From: Ephemerocybe angulata
Lineage: Eukaryota; Basidiomycota; Agaricomycetes; Agaricales; Psathyrellaceae
Reading direction: 5' to 3'
NCBI GenBank assembly: GCA_013368325.1
Contig: JAACJK010000060.1
Location: 744,001-808,000, forward strand
DNA: 64,000 nt
The notes beneath the pieces are model-generated. The model saw only the letters and a program-made list of their open reading frames with translations, was not told the origin of the DNA and did no database searches. The position numbers and the translations under genes were made by a program. Positions 1 through 10,558 of the stretch are shown piece after piece (position 1 is the first letter of the stretch; every line of letters starts with the position of its first letter).

Positions 1-2258
1 CTGGCGCCAAGGGGGAGAAGCGATATACACCCGGAGTCGGTGCGGATGGCATGGTAAGATCTTCAGGTCGAAGATCAAGCAAATGACTTGGAGGTGGGAG
101 GCGGGGGAGACGGCATCCGGACGTTACAGCGAGGAAGCCCTGGCGGAGGATCATTAAATTGCAGTAGCGAAGGGATGGTCGTGAGCACTGGCGAAGAGAC
201 GAAAGACACCCGAGGCCGGTGCGAATGAAACTGTGGTACTGCAGCTCGAAGAGTCGGTCAATAGACTTGAGAGGGCGAACTGACACAAGAGGCTGTAGCG
301 GTGGGGTGACGCTGAAGGCATTGGTTAGGGACCTTGCCTGAGAAGTGGAAGTACATATCTACCTCGTCGACTTTACTCACTAGTCCAACCTGTCCAAACC
401 GACCCGTCCAACCCGTCCAATCGCAGGCCAATCTGTCCAATCCAACCTCCCTGGTACTCGTCCGAGCCTAGGCGACACTGAGATGGGCTTGCTGCCAGTC
501 ACAGACCACATCCATGTAAATCTACTAGAGGTAAAATGTCAGTGTCAGTCATGGTTTAAGCGAAAGAAGCGCACTCCACCGGCGATCCTGTCCAAACCGT
601 CCAAACGCCTCCAGGTGAAGGTCGCAGGGAGATTAGAAGAGAGAATCAGGCGTGTAGTGGAGCCGTAGTGCCTGTATTATTATACGAGACCGTATCACAG
701 AGAAGGCTTCCAGGAAGATATCCTACGGGCGGCAGGATGTCAGTTTGTCGTGGGCGAACCCCAACCACTCTGCGACGAGGCCATAAGCGTTGGGCTCGGA
801 TATTGGCCAGTTTCGCTTGCGAACAGAAAGGCTTGCGGCTGAAAGAGGTGGAGTTGGAGAAAGAACGGAGAGCAGCCGTGGTGGTGGGAGTAGAGAGTGC
901 AACGACGAGCAAGCCCTCGCCGTCATCGCCAACAACAGCGATCACGTTTTGATGAGCCAATCGGAACAATCCCGAGATTCCGGGCGTCTATTCTCCAGGT
1001 CCTAATTATGGCGGATTTTCCTACTCCAGCAATCTCCCTGAGAAAGACACCTTAGGCAGGAGCGAAACGTAATGCCGAAGGTATCAAAGTCAGCAGGATT
1101 CAGTCCTGCCCAAGGTGGAGAAAGAAAAATAGTGCATTTTCCGCCGGTCAGATATGGTAGAAGGAACCTCACTCAATGACGCCCAGGAACATTGGCGAAC
1201 TGAAGTACAAGGGAAGGTCCCAATCAATCGCATGAAAGCCTAAACTAAAAGTAATTCCAACTACCCTTCCTCTAGGGAGAGTACCTCGGCTAATAAAGTT
1301 ATACCAAATACAACGGCGCTCAATCTTCGTAATCCTGCGGCAAGGGCCGGGGCCTCCAGCCTTCGCGACTCCGTTCTCCGCCCGATGTGCATTCGTAGCT
1401 GTTATAGTCCCCTTCCGACCCACTCACTTCCAGGAAGCGACGACGTGCTATGCGGACTCCCGCCAGAGATGAACTTGCCCGAGCTATACGACGGCGAGAG
1501 CGACGCGCTCCGATTCTTGAGCCCAGTCTCCTTGTCATATGCCTCGCTCACCGCATCCTCATACTCGCTCTCCTCATGACTCTGCCCCTCCCGCTCTCCG
1601 CACCTTCCTCATCCTCCTCGCCTTCCGAATCACTAGCATCATCCGCCCCCTCAAACGTACCTACCAGGGTATCCACAATTGTTAAAATCTTCATTGCAGG
1701 CGCCGGCATCCGCGTCTACACTCGCTCCCCTGTCCTTCGCCCTCACGTCCCCATTTTGAGAAGCGCGAACGTCGCTCGACCGAACTAGGCTGCAAGATCC
1801 AACTCACCTGGATCCGAATATATTTGCCAAGGCCAAACGAAGCTGTCGAAAGGTGAACCTGTTGTGAGGTCAGTTCTTTTGTTGTATGCCGAAAGCACGA
1901 CACTCACAAGCCAAGTAAGATCAGACCCGGGCAGACAAAGTGCAACATGGCTCGGTTGTAGGTGTATTCAACGAGGTCAGATTTTCTTTGCACGACAAAA
2001 GCATCCTGTACTCACGATCGAAAAGGTACTCTGGCACATGGGCAGGCCCCTCGACGACACGCAGGCATACAAAACCGCAACCACTGACTTACCAAAACGG
2101 ATTCGGTTACGTTCGCATCCGCACGCGACGAAAGTTCTAGCGTGCGGGGCTAACACAAGAACACCGCGACGATTCGCAATACCTAGCCGTGAGGTCCCAA
2201 GGTCAATACTCGTCCAATCGACCGCAATGAAATCCCACTCACAACTTCGTTACGCACT
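1..2258. other. gene-free stretch, left edge
   Basis: I see no exon chain here that closes a frame. Short T-C-C-A-A-C-C-rich runs occur near 380-440 and 560-612. Around 1,700-2,250 the minus strand has several GTGAGT-type donor-like sites in a row (plus-strand ACTCAC near 1,900, 2,030 and 2,235), which may be what is left of a multi-exon minus-strand gene upstream or downstream of the decayed zinc-finger locus, but the exons between them are not convincing. Confidence 0.4.
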
Positions 2259-2824
2259 CTAGTAGCGTGTGCTCGCTCGTACTCGACTTGTGGGTGTCAA
2301 AGACAGTAAGGGGAGCGTGCGACGCTTGACGGACACGGTGTGCCGCGTCTTCCATACCTCCTTCATCTCGTGCTTTTCAGAGTTACTGATAGCCCATCGG
2401 TCGGCGTACTCCGGTTTAGCGAGATGACCAGCGTGCTTTCGCGTGAAGTGGGCCTTCAAGTTGTAATTTCAAACGGCGGGTGACGACTTGGGGCAGATAG
2501 GGAATTGTACCGGCACATTCGAGCAAAGTGATGTTCGCGTCGTCTCTGCGACGCGATGGTAAAAGTTGATAGTGTACTCGCAGGTCGACTTCTTCTTATC
2601 AGTTGTTAAGCTAACATTGGCCCCCTTCTTTTTCGGAGGTAGAAGACACACAAGGGGGAAGGGCGAAGACACAGGCCACAAGGTTCGCCCGTCGACTTGA
2701 TCTTCGGGTCGTGCAGCATCTGGGCTTCCATATGCTCGAACACACGCTGACTCCGACTGCGATATGTCGAGTGTATACGGAGGAGGGGGCTGACAGTGCT
2801 GGCACGCAATTGTGTTCGCCCCAC
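2259..2824 (-). pseudogene. decayed C-terminal zinc-finger fragment of an Agaricomycete protein
   Basis: The minus strand holds two Cys-rich pieces in the order known to me from a large uncharacterised mushroom family: a CGLCLRPSPLC knuckle near 2,690-2,650, then a PCSNVPV-like stretch with P-I-C-P-K-S-S-P-A-V, followed by YNLKAHFTRKHAGH near 2,465-2,425. The last part is a C2H2-type finger (ligands expected at the two Cys and the two His). The pieces sit in different frames: a frameshift falls in the A/G-rich run near 2,640, and the Trp normally following PAV is replaced by TGA near 2,475. One expected Cys also reads as Phe. The downstream tail (to about 2,262) stays open and is Lys/Arg-rich. 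I read this as a pseudogene; family memory, not a search, supports the name. Confidence 0.55.
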
Positions 2825-3295
2825 GAAGTCCAGTGAGCGGGCGTCCTCGCAGAGGAAACATGATTTTCCTATCGTGAAAGGTGGGTATAGTTAATTGCAT
2901 ATGAATCGAAGACATACCTGATGCTTCCTTGTACGGAAACTGAGGGGTAGGAACCACCTTGGGTGCAGACTGGAGGTCGGCGAGGGTCAAGCACGCAAGC
3001 AGGCCCGCCAAAAGGGCAGTGCGAAACGCGCTGTCGAGAAGATGGAAGATCTTCGATGGTTCTTCTGGTGGAACGCCAACAACAGGGTTTATCCTCTCAA
3101 CAAGGCGCCCTGGAACTGTGAACGTGGCTTCTGGGATTCTGTACGTGCGCCAGTCAAACTAATGTTGACGGCCGCAGTGCCGACAATTGAAATGTAGCCC
3201 GCACCGTACCATCGCACAGTAACTAGTGCGAGACCTCGTCCACAGCTCTCCCATCCACTTTAATGCCAACAATTTCCCCCACACAATGCCCCGGA

Positions 3296-4380
3296 ATTGC
3301 CTCTGAAGTATTTGACCTGGCTGACATAGCAATTTCAGGGCCAAATGACGATACGAATTCACGAGGCCGACGGGACGCACGTTCTGGATATGAGGTTCCC
3401 TTCAATACGAAGTACAAGCGTGTCCGGAGAAATACGAAGTGATACCTTCCCAGGCATACCTTCCCAGGCAGGCGGCTGCGCAAGCTGCGGCCGAGGGCGA
3501 TGCAGAGGCCGCAGAGGCGATGGGTATGATCGACATGGGGTTCGGCCTCAAAATATGTGAGAAAGAAGAGGAGCGGGATAACTGAGTATTAACTGGAAAG
3601 TCGCAGATTGGGCAGAGGATGATGAGGCAACAACGAGTGGGGCGACGTACGAGTGGATCCGGATAGATGATCGCAAACACGACGTTTGAGCAACCCGATT
3701 TCATGTGGCTTTCTCAACTTCACCGTGATCGAGATGTTGTAGCTCAGTTAGAGGTATGTTTCTCAATCGTGCTCGGATGCCGCCTGCTCATATCTTGCTA
3801 GGCTATCGATGCTCTATCTGAGAAGCCGACGTGTATCCAGCACACTCACCAAGACAGTCCTTGTAACAAACTATTACTATCGCGTGGGGTGTGAGGCAGC
3901 TTTAGCCCTAGTACAGGTAAGTTGGATGGATCCTGGAATCTGAAGATGTGTTCTTATGCTCGGCTGACGATGTGCATAGAATGTACCATCATTAAGAAAA
4001 CCCTCGAAGTGGCCGCCAGAGCGCACGCCGCAGCGAAACCCCTTTCCCCACCGCTCACACCAAAGGCCGCCGTGCCGAAACCTGTTACCTCCCCGACCTG
4101 AGCCCGCTACCGCCTGCACCTGTCAAACGAGTCCCTAATGGGAAAGCCTCCCCCGCCGCAGTGCCTTCACGGCCGACGATCAAGCGCCGTGTTGGTGGAC
4201 CCAGTGAACCAGAGCGGCCTCCAGCCGAAACGTCACCGACGGCTTGATCATCCAAGCCTTCGAAACCGTCGAAGAGAGAACATCCAGAGCAACGGGAGCG
4301 AGAGCGCAAGAAGGAAAGTGGAAGGAGAGAAGGAAGTATACGCTGCAGTTGCAACTTAAGTTTCCTAGATACTTGGAGTA
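3296..4380 (+). pseudogene. TAF2-derived pseudogene fragment, copy A
   Basis: Reading the plus strand in pieces gives the middle and late part of TFIID subunit TAF2: MTIRIHEADGTHVLD near 3,343-3,390, the basic KYKRVRRNTK region, AAAEGDAEAAEAMGMIDM near 3,490-3,540, TTFEQPDFMWLSQLHRDRD near 3,680-3,735, then TKTVLVTNYYYRVGCEAALA near 3,850-3,910 and the Pro/Ala-rich linker after 4,000. Introns are still present at 3,754-3,802 (GTATGT...CTAG) and about 3,916-3,979 (GTAAGT...ATAG), so the copy came from DNA, not mRNA. Frame breaks include an 11-14 bp duplication of the ATACCTTCCCAGGC type near 3,450. Compared with copy B an internal segment of the linker is missing before about 4,265, and the sequence jumps from the linker to the start of the bromodomain exon (YLE-IE) at about 4,370, where similarity ends. 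It is the inverted mate of 25.4-26.47 kb. Confidence 0.72.
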
Positions 4381-4958
4381 GATTGAGCACGATCTAGAGG
4401 TAGGGGGTGGTGCTACGGATTAGGCGCTCAGCTCTAGCGAATCCCAGCGCACCCACAGCTCGAGACAGGCGATTGCAAGCGAGTTTCGGACGAGCTCCTT
4501 ACTGGCCAACGATGGGATGTCGATGGATCCTGCGTCCCGCATAATGATGATACTGTTCAGGCATTCAGTCTCAGCCCTCCTAAACCCTGGAATCGAAGCT
4601 TAGCCGTCCCGTCGTAGGCATATGCGTTCGATGATTCGGTGCTGTGAGGAACCACATCGCCCAATCCTTGACCCTGCTTGCACAACCTTTCGATGCCCAA
4701 TAAGCCTTCGCGCCGATGGCCCACGCGAATTTGTCGTAACGATCTTCGCTTCTGGAATCCATCGACGGGCGTGCAGTTTTCGCACTTCCATTATCCAAGC
4801 CTCTCAATTGTTTGGTTGTGCAGGGAAGGACGGCATGTTTGATGAACCGAGAGCATTGCATTGAAGGAAATGAAGTTCGTGGGTAAGGGGGCGAAGGGTT
4901 GAAAATGCATGTAAATGTAGGAAATCACTACATCAACACGCCGGGACGAGATAGCATC
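4381..4958. other. gene-free stretch
   Basis: Between TAF2 copy A and the 3' end of the coiled-coil gene I see only short overlapping ORFs on both strands with no splice signals that join them. Nothing else supported. Confidence 0.4.
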
Positions 4959-5824
4959 TCAGAAAGGAGTGTGGGACTCTCCAACACTCTTAATTACGAA
5001 TTGCCGGGCTTCGCTCGGCCTACAAACGTCGTATGGATAATGGAAAGCAATAAATATGTGCATGCTCATTCGCAAACCGTCGTTCGGCAACTCACCTACG
5101 GGTTGCTCCAGTCGAGTGCCGCTTCGAGATCCGCGACCCTTGTGGTCATAGAGGCGATTTGAGTCCCAAGCGTGGACAACCTGGACCGTAGCAATGCAAC
5201 CTCTGATCGCAAGGCTATCGCATCCTAGTGTAACGTGAGCGGGAAGGCAAAGTGTAAAATTTGCCGTGACTAATAAGCGTACCTGTAGCTCAGTTGGAGA
5301 TCCTGCAACTGCGGCGGCGCTGTTCGTGTCAACGGATAGACGCTTCAGATTAACAAGACTTGAGAAGCGACGGAGTTGATCGTTGTGAAGCCGAGTGACT
5401 TTCTCCTGCCGTCGAGGCGACTGCACTGCTGGAACCTTGCGTGTGCGGACTCTACGTCCCATATGCGATTCCAAATCTCCGCCAATTTGGATTTCGGTGA
5501 GCTCACCCCATCTGCGAATAGTCATCTGTGTAAACAATGAGAGCGAGGCTGGAAAAGAGCACGCACACTCGGATTCCTTTTTCAGTGATGTATATTATAT
5601 CCTCGACGTCGCCGCCAGCAGCCTCGTCTTTCTCTAGAAGAAGTCCAATTGACCTCTATCGTGCCGCAGCGGATGCCTGTCAGCTCGTGCGAGCGGTGAA
5701 GCGCAACATGTACAGTGGGACGCACCAGCATATCTATTGACTCCTGTACATCAATTTCTTCCTGCACAGGTGCGTACTTTGTCCCACTTCGCCGAGCTTG
5801 TTCACGGACTAGGCGGAACAGCAT
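4959..5824 (-). CDS. small coiled-coil protein, five exons, function unknown
   Basis: Five exons splice cleanly on the minus strand: 5824-5726, 5655-5569, 5525-5283, 5224-5100 and 5019-4959, giving 204 codons plus stop with GT-AG introns of 43-80 nt. The start is the ATG at 5,822-5,824 (MLFRLVREQARR). Exon 2 is acidic (EKDEAAGGDVEDII). Exon 3 is basic. Exon 4 has a strong heptad pattern (LRSEVALLRSRLSTLGTQIA, then MTTRVADLEAALDW), so a coiled coil and probably an oligomer are expected. The tail ends in GESHTPF. No catalytic motif is visible and I do not recognise the family. An exon upstream of 5,824 is possible because an acceptor-like TATAG lies just before CTGACCATG. Confidence 0.6.
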
Positions 5825-7276
5825 GGTCAGCTATACCGAAATGGTGGAGGAGGGAACTTCTGATGCATACTAGTCATTCGGATGGATGCAGGATTGACAA
5901 GGTTGTCATCCGTTCGGAGAGCGGCAATTGCAAGTATCACCCCTAGCGGTCCTATGTTTAGGCAAGGATAGGGCTTGGGATAGAAGGACGTACATTGGAG
6001 GATTGTTCGGACAGTATCGCGAGCCATCAGGGAGGAATCTGGGGAAGGGTAGGTAGAGGGGGACGTTTTTATCCTCGCATGGCGCACAAAGACTGCATAC
6101 GACCTAGGGCAGGCTTGGAGGGAAGACAAAGGCAACCACCAACACGCGGCACTGAACCATTGGAATGTAAGTAAGAGACCGGGCGGCAGGCCAATCGATC
6201 ATAAAACACACGTGAAACCAGTGGATGCCTCGACCGTGACAGTATCCTATTATGCGGCACAGACGAATCCCTCATTACTGACCGCCTGCGAGCGCCTATC
6301 CGATCGAGCTGTGAGTGCGCTGCAACCTGGTAGATCTACGCTTACCAGTGCTACAGCCGACTTCATTCGCGCTACCACACCTTGTATTGATATGAAGCCC
6401 GGAGTAGCTGAAGTTCGCTGAGAAGGAATGGATGGGTGGAGGATGGTCGGAAAGTCTGAGCCAGAAATGAGCGCCTGCTGCAGTGAGGCGGAGTTGTAAT
6501 CCTGGGAAGGTATTGACTTTCTCGGCATATTCGACGAATCCGACGAATCTGACGAATAGCCGGTCGGATGGCATCGTGACTTTTACGTGACTTTCAAGTC
6601 ACGTCAAGATCCAAGAGCTCGGCGGTTCAAGTACCGGTACGACCACTTTTTATTTCTTCAATAACTATCCGGTTGCAAGACAACATCATTTACACTACAT
6701 ATACATCGTAATAGTGTCTTACCCAGCAAACCAGCCTTCCAAGTATTCAGAAAGTTGCCACGGCAGCAGATTTTCGGCCAGCTGAAACTCCCAACACGGA
6801 CGCAGAGCCGCCTTGCAAATCAACTTTGCAACGACGACGACGACGATAACGACAACGATGATATTTGATCACTCCCAACTCAAATCTGAACCTCAAGACA
6901 CACGCCTCGATCTCTATCGTTCCAGCATGACATGTCATCAACTACCAACAGAAAAACATGAGAGAACGGTACATAAAACCTGAAATCGACCGGAGTACCT
7001 CTCAAACTAAGAACTCTCAGCTTTTGCACGTCCAAATATCCACCCAGAGTGGTTGCAGACGGATCGATAACCAGGCCAGTGAACGGCGGGATCGATGTTC
7101 GTTTCGCACATCTTGCCTGAGGAGGCCGGTAAAGGTCCAAAACTCGCTCCGGCGATAGCTCCTTGGCCAAACATGTACTGTACAAAGGGAGCTCCAATTG
7201 CACGAAAGAGCCTAGAGGAATCAATTTATGTGGAACAAACTACAGAAGCCGCAGCGGGTGTGAAGCTAAGCTAAGC
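5825..7276. other. gene-poor stretch with one dispersed repeat
   Basis: This holds the fossil repeat at about 6,247-6,578, a GAC/AAC trinucleotide run near 6,832-6,860, and an open minus-strand stretch (about 7,220-6,960) that starts without an ATG and contains DLYRPPQARCAKR; I could not link it to the oxygenase gene upstream or to any family. Nothing else supported. Confidence 0.35.
6247..6578 (-). repeat. dispersed coding-derived fossil repeat, copy 1
   Basis: On the minus strand a short frame reads FVRFVGFVEYA ... FPGLQLR, matching copies near 15.65, 28.0, 50.85 and 60.6 kb (and the DNA of a copy at 53.3 kb). The DNA signature is a run of ATTCGTC units followed by TTCCCAGGATT-CAACTCC. It is a close direct match to 27,785-28,055, including the flanking GTAGATCTACGCTTACCAGTG-like segment. 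Confidence 0.6.
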
Positions 7277-8812
7277 TCAAAACGTATAAGGGAGACGGCC
7301 AGAGACTGTGTCAATATTCCAACGGGGAGGTTTGCCTTCAAGCCTCTCGAACGATGCCTTGGGGAAGAAAAATACGGTCCCAGCTCTTCCTGGGCTCAAG
7401 TCATCTCCATCATCCCTAGGACTCCAACGGCCCACAGCATGAAAGAGATGTCCCGCCATTAGGAATACCAGATCGCGAGGACGATAACTGCTTTTATATC
7501 AACGATAGTGTGGACGGAAGTTAAGAATCAACAACTTACGATAGCTTCAACTTCAGGTCAGGGAGATAAAGTTCCCCTCCGTCGAAATAACCAGATGGGA
7601 GGATGCCTGCGGGACCGTCATCTAAACCGTCTTGATGAACGTTGACTTGGAGCTTCCAAACCAACGCTCGGCCAAGAAAGGGTCCGGGGTCTGAGAAGTT
7701 GAACTGGCCTGCTTTGAAAGCTTTGTCGTACTTCTCGAAATACTGAGGGAAACACATCTTGAATCGCGCCCGAACGGCGTACGAGAGCGGCTTTGTCGCT
7801 TCGAAATAGTGGCTGGCGGCTAAAGCAGCAAAACTGCCCTTCACCATATCGCCTGAAGGATATAGCACGCCATGCTATCCGTCAAGTCAGCTTACGAACC
7901 GGATAATTCAGATAGAATACATACAGGGTGGCCTTGCATGGGCCAGCCGTGCACGAAGTGCTTGACGCCAGCAGACTCATGCGCGGAAGACCCTTCATCA
8001 ACACCTTCTCGGCCTTCGGGGTACGCCATAAATGCATCAGCAGGATGTCGTATATCGCGGGCGTTGGCGACGGGAGTCACCAGAGATGACACGCCCTGCA
8101 TAACGGTGTGATATCGCTTAATCTGATATGGCTAGAAGTGAAAAATCTCTCTTCAGCCTATATACCGAAACAGAACGCTGACACTCACCGTAAAGCCGTC
8201 GTGATACGTTCCTCGATCTGTCGCCGAGCTTTCTTTCACGTCACACAGGGTACGCCCTCTGCTCCCTGGGTAGTACGGAGCAGACTTGAAGTTGATCGGC
8301 TCTCCAAGCTTCCGAAGAACCTTCCCACCAGTCAAGCTCCATCCAAACACGCAAACCAGCACCTGCCCATCTTCGTCGCATACGATCATAGAACCCGCAT
8401 CGGCCTCCCAATCGAGCATAGCGTTCATCTGGGACTCTGCAATCCTCTTTCCCTCCGCCGTATTCTTTCCTCGCTCCAGGAGATGAGAGAGATAAACGCC
8501 GCGGATGCGAAAGACAGGAACACGGCGGTACCATTCCTCTGTCCGTCGATCGTCCTTTTCCTCCCCGGTCTCTTCTTGAACACGGCGCGAGCGACGCGCT
8601 TGGCTCGGTCCCGCAGGCCCATCCAGCCTCGTCACATTGGGGAGGGGAACTTTTGAATTATACTGGTGAAAAGATACCTTCTCAGACCAGAACGATTGGG
8701 AGACACAGGTTTGTTTGCGTACCTTAGTCGGAGGAGGCCGACGTGTCGCTTCTGATGGGGCCTCAACGTTCACAAGGCCTGTAGTGGCTTTGTTCCGACT
8801 GCGAGTCTTCAT
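7277..8812 (-). CDS. 2OG-Fe(II) oxygenase, TET/JBP-like of the mushroom type
   Basis: Four exons splice exactly on the minus strand: 8812-8189, 8095-7925, 7874-7540 and 7487-7277, giving 446 codons plus stop; introns are 93, 50 and 52 nt. The start is MKTRSRNK. Residues 1-130 are basic and low in structure; the oxygenase fold fills the C-terminal half. The iron-binding H-x-D is in LQVNVHQDGLDDGPAG (about H345, D347), followed by GYFDGGELYLPDL, then across the exon 3/4 junction SYRPRDLVFLMAGHLFHAVG, which supplies the distal His (about 393), and RAGTVFFF, whose Arg would bind 2-oxoglutarate. The GG-L-LP and PxDLV...H-V pattern fits the TET/JBP group known to be expanded in Agaricomycetes, where it oxidises 5-methylcytosine or thymine in DNA; another 2OG family is possible. 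Expected in the nucleus if TET-like. All key residues are present, so it looks intact. Confidence 0.68.
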
Positions 8813-9464
8813 ATATCGTCAAACGAATTGAAGGTAAGAATCGATGAGGGCGAAGATGTGGTGGTGGAGGAAATGTAAAGAGTGCAAGGAAAAACACATC
8901 CAGCTTATATACTTATCTGGTGGACAGCATGACGTCGATGTCGATCGTTCGGATTATGCATGTAACGGCGTCCGCACCCAAGTCGCACCCAAGTCGCACC
9001 AGCTTGTTGCCGCGCGTAGCCTGGCCGCCTGGCCAGCCTTGGGATGCTGGCTGAGTGTGTGAACAGAGGTAAAAGCCACAGTGCGCTCGGTGTATGAGCT
9101 TGAGGTATTCCAAGGATAAGCTACAGGCTGGTCGGTGTGGTAGGAAGAAGGTAAAGCAGAAGAGTTGAAGTCAAGTTGGTAGTATCGATGCGATCGAGTT
9201 TCGGCATCAGCCGGGGCGCTACCATTTGAGGTTACAGCCCCTATTCATTGTTGTGGCCGGCCCCTTAACACCACCTCAATTCCATGAAACGATGAAACCA
9301 CCTTCCCTCTCGAGAGGTTCTTAAGCGTAACGAGAAGAATTCAAGTCGAATGCACAGATGACGGGTGACAGGACGTACGAAAAGGGGGAGGAGGTATAGT
9401 TTCAGTCCCTGAGAATGATGCCTGCGAGAATCCCAAGACTGAAAGATGAATGGGTGGGCAATCA
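8813..9464. other. intergenic, upstream of the oxygenase gene
   Basis: No exon chain seen. It contains a perfect short direct repeat (CGCACCCAAGT, twice near 8,970-8,997) and presumably the oxygenase promoter, but no motif that I can call. Confidence 0.35.
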
Positions 9465-10300
9465 AAATGGGAGCTCATTCGGAGAGCGGTGTCGCAGATC
9501 GACAGCTATGAGGAAGGAGTGGGGCTCAGCGAATCGATGACCGTCTGTCGGGATCGAGGTCGCTACGGTGCAACTTTGGGCGTCCGAGGCGGGATCTCGA
9601 GAATAAACGTGAGATAGACGCATGGGGCGGACAGAATGCGAGCTCACCGGAGAATCGAGGGCCAGGAGGATGAGGTGGGGCCTTGGAATCGAATACCGTC
9701 TGTTGGGATGGAGATCGTGAGTGTGATGCAGAAGGCTGATAGAGGGGCCTCACCGGAGAATGGAGCGCGAGGAGGGGGAGGATGGCGGATTAGATACCGT
9801 GTGTCGGGATAGAAACCGTTCGGAGCGAAGTGTTGCGAGAGTTCGAGGCCGAAGCTTGAGGGGGAAGGTGAGTGCGACGCATGGGGCAGACAGAATGGGA
9901 GCTCACCGGAGAATCGAGCGCCAGGGGAGGCGGTGGGGCTCCTCGAATCGAATGTCGTTTTTCGGGATCGAACCGTTCTGAGCGCTCTGTTTCGAGAAAT
10001 CGAGGCCGAACCTGGAGTGCGAAGGTGAGTGCGACGCACGGGGCAGATAAAATGGGGGCTCACCAGACAATCGAGCGCCAGAAGGATGAGGTAGGGCCCT
10101 TGGAGTCGAATATCGTCTGTTGGGATGGAGATCGTTCGGAGAGCCGTGTTCGGACAGTCCAAGGCGGAATCTTGGGGAAGGAGGTGAGATAGACGCATGG
10201 GGTAGATATAATGGGAGCTCACCGGAGAACCAACCGCCATGGGGAGAACTTGGGGAGAACGAGTTGTGTTGGGCGTGCAAGATCTTCTGATCCAAACACC
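9465..10300. repeat. tandem repeat, about 157-bp period, with GTGAG/CTCAC arms
   Basis: The phrase GGGAGCTCACCGGAGAATCGAGCGCCAG recurs in variant form near 9,469, 9,638, 9,744, 9,896, 10,053 and 10,210; the last three are 157 bp apart. Each full unit carries GGTGAGTGCGACGCATGGGG, then about 10-20 bp, then GGGAGCTCACC, so GGTGAG and CTCACC can pair as a small hairpin, followed by a GTCTGT-GGGAT-GA-ATCGTTCGGAG segment. Minus-strand frames across it are open for up to about 200 codons, but I read these as a by-product of the repeat. Confidence 0.7.
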
Positions 10301-10558
10301 GGCAATCTAGTCTTCGAAGAGACGCCGGTTGGGCGCCAACCCTGAGCGCTTGGCCCACCACACCCTCCAGCGCACAGCGTTCCCTCGCATACCTCCCAGA
10401 AAGCTGCTATGTTCCAGAGTGACTTTAACCCCTCCCTTGTGTACATATCGTCACAACGACCAGAATTTTGGCACGTACCAGCTACGGCTACTGACTACTG
10501 GGGGATCCTGACCGTTGCTCCATCTCGCCCGATGTTTCATGTTTAAACGGAATCTAAG
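10301..10558. other. intergenic gap
   Basis: Between the tandem repeat and the 3' end of the MYND gene; nothing supported. Confidence 0.35.

Noticed and set aside
3733..3755. tRNA-like D-arm word (TGTAGCTCAGTTAGAGG)
   Set aside because: It is the TAF2-derived codons for DVVAQLE in copy A and recurs in copy B; no acceptor stem, anticodon arm or T arm can be folded around it.
5285..5312. tRNA-like D-arm word (GTAGCTCAGTTGGAGATCC)
   Set aside because: It is the reverse complement of the coding exon end SPTELQ of the coiled-coil gene; no cloverleaf follows.
9644..10361. Minus-strand ORFs of 152 and 198 codons in the 157-bp repeat
   Set aside because: Low-complexity by-products of a tandem repeat whose period is not a multiple of three; no start context or splice logic.
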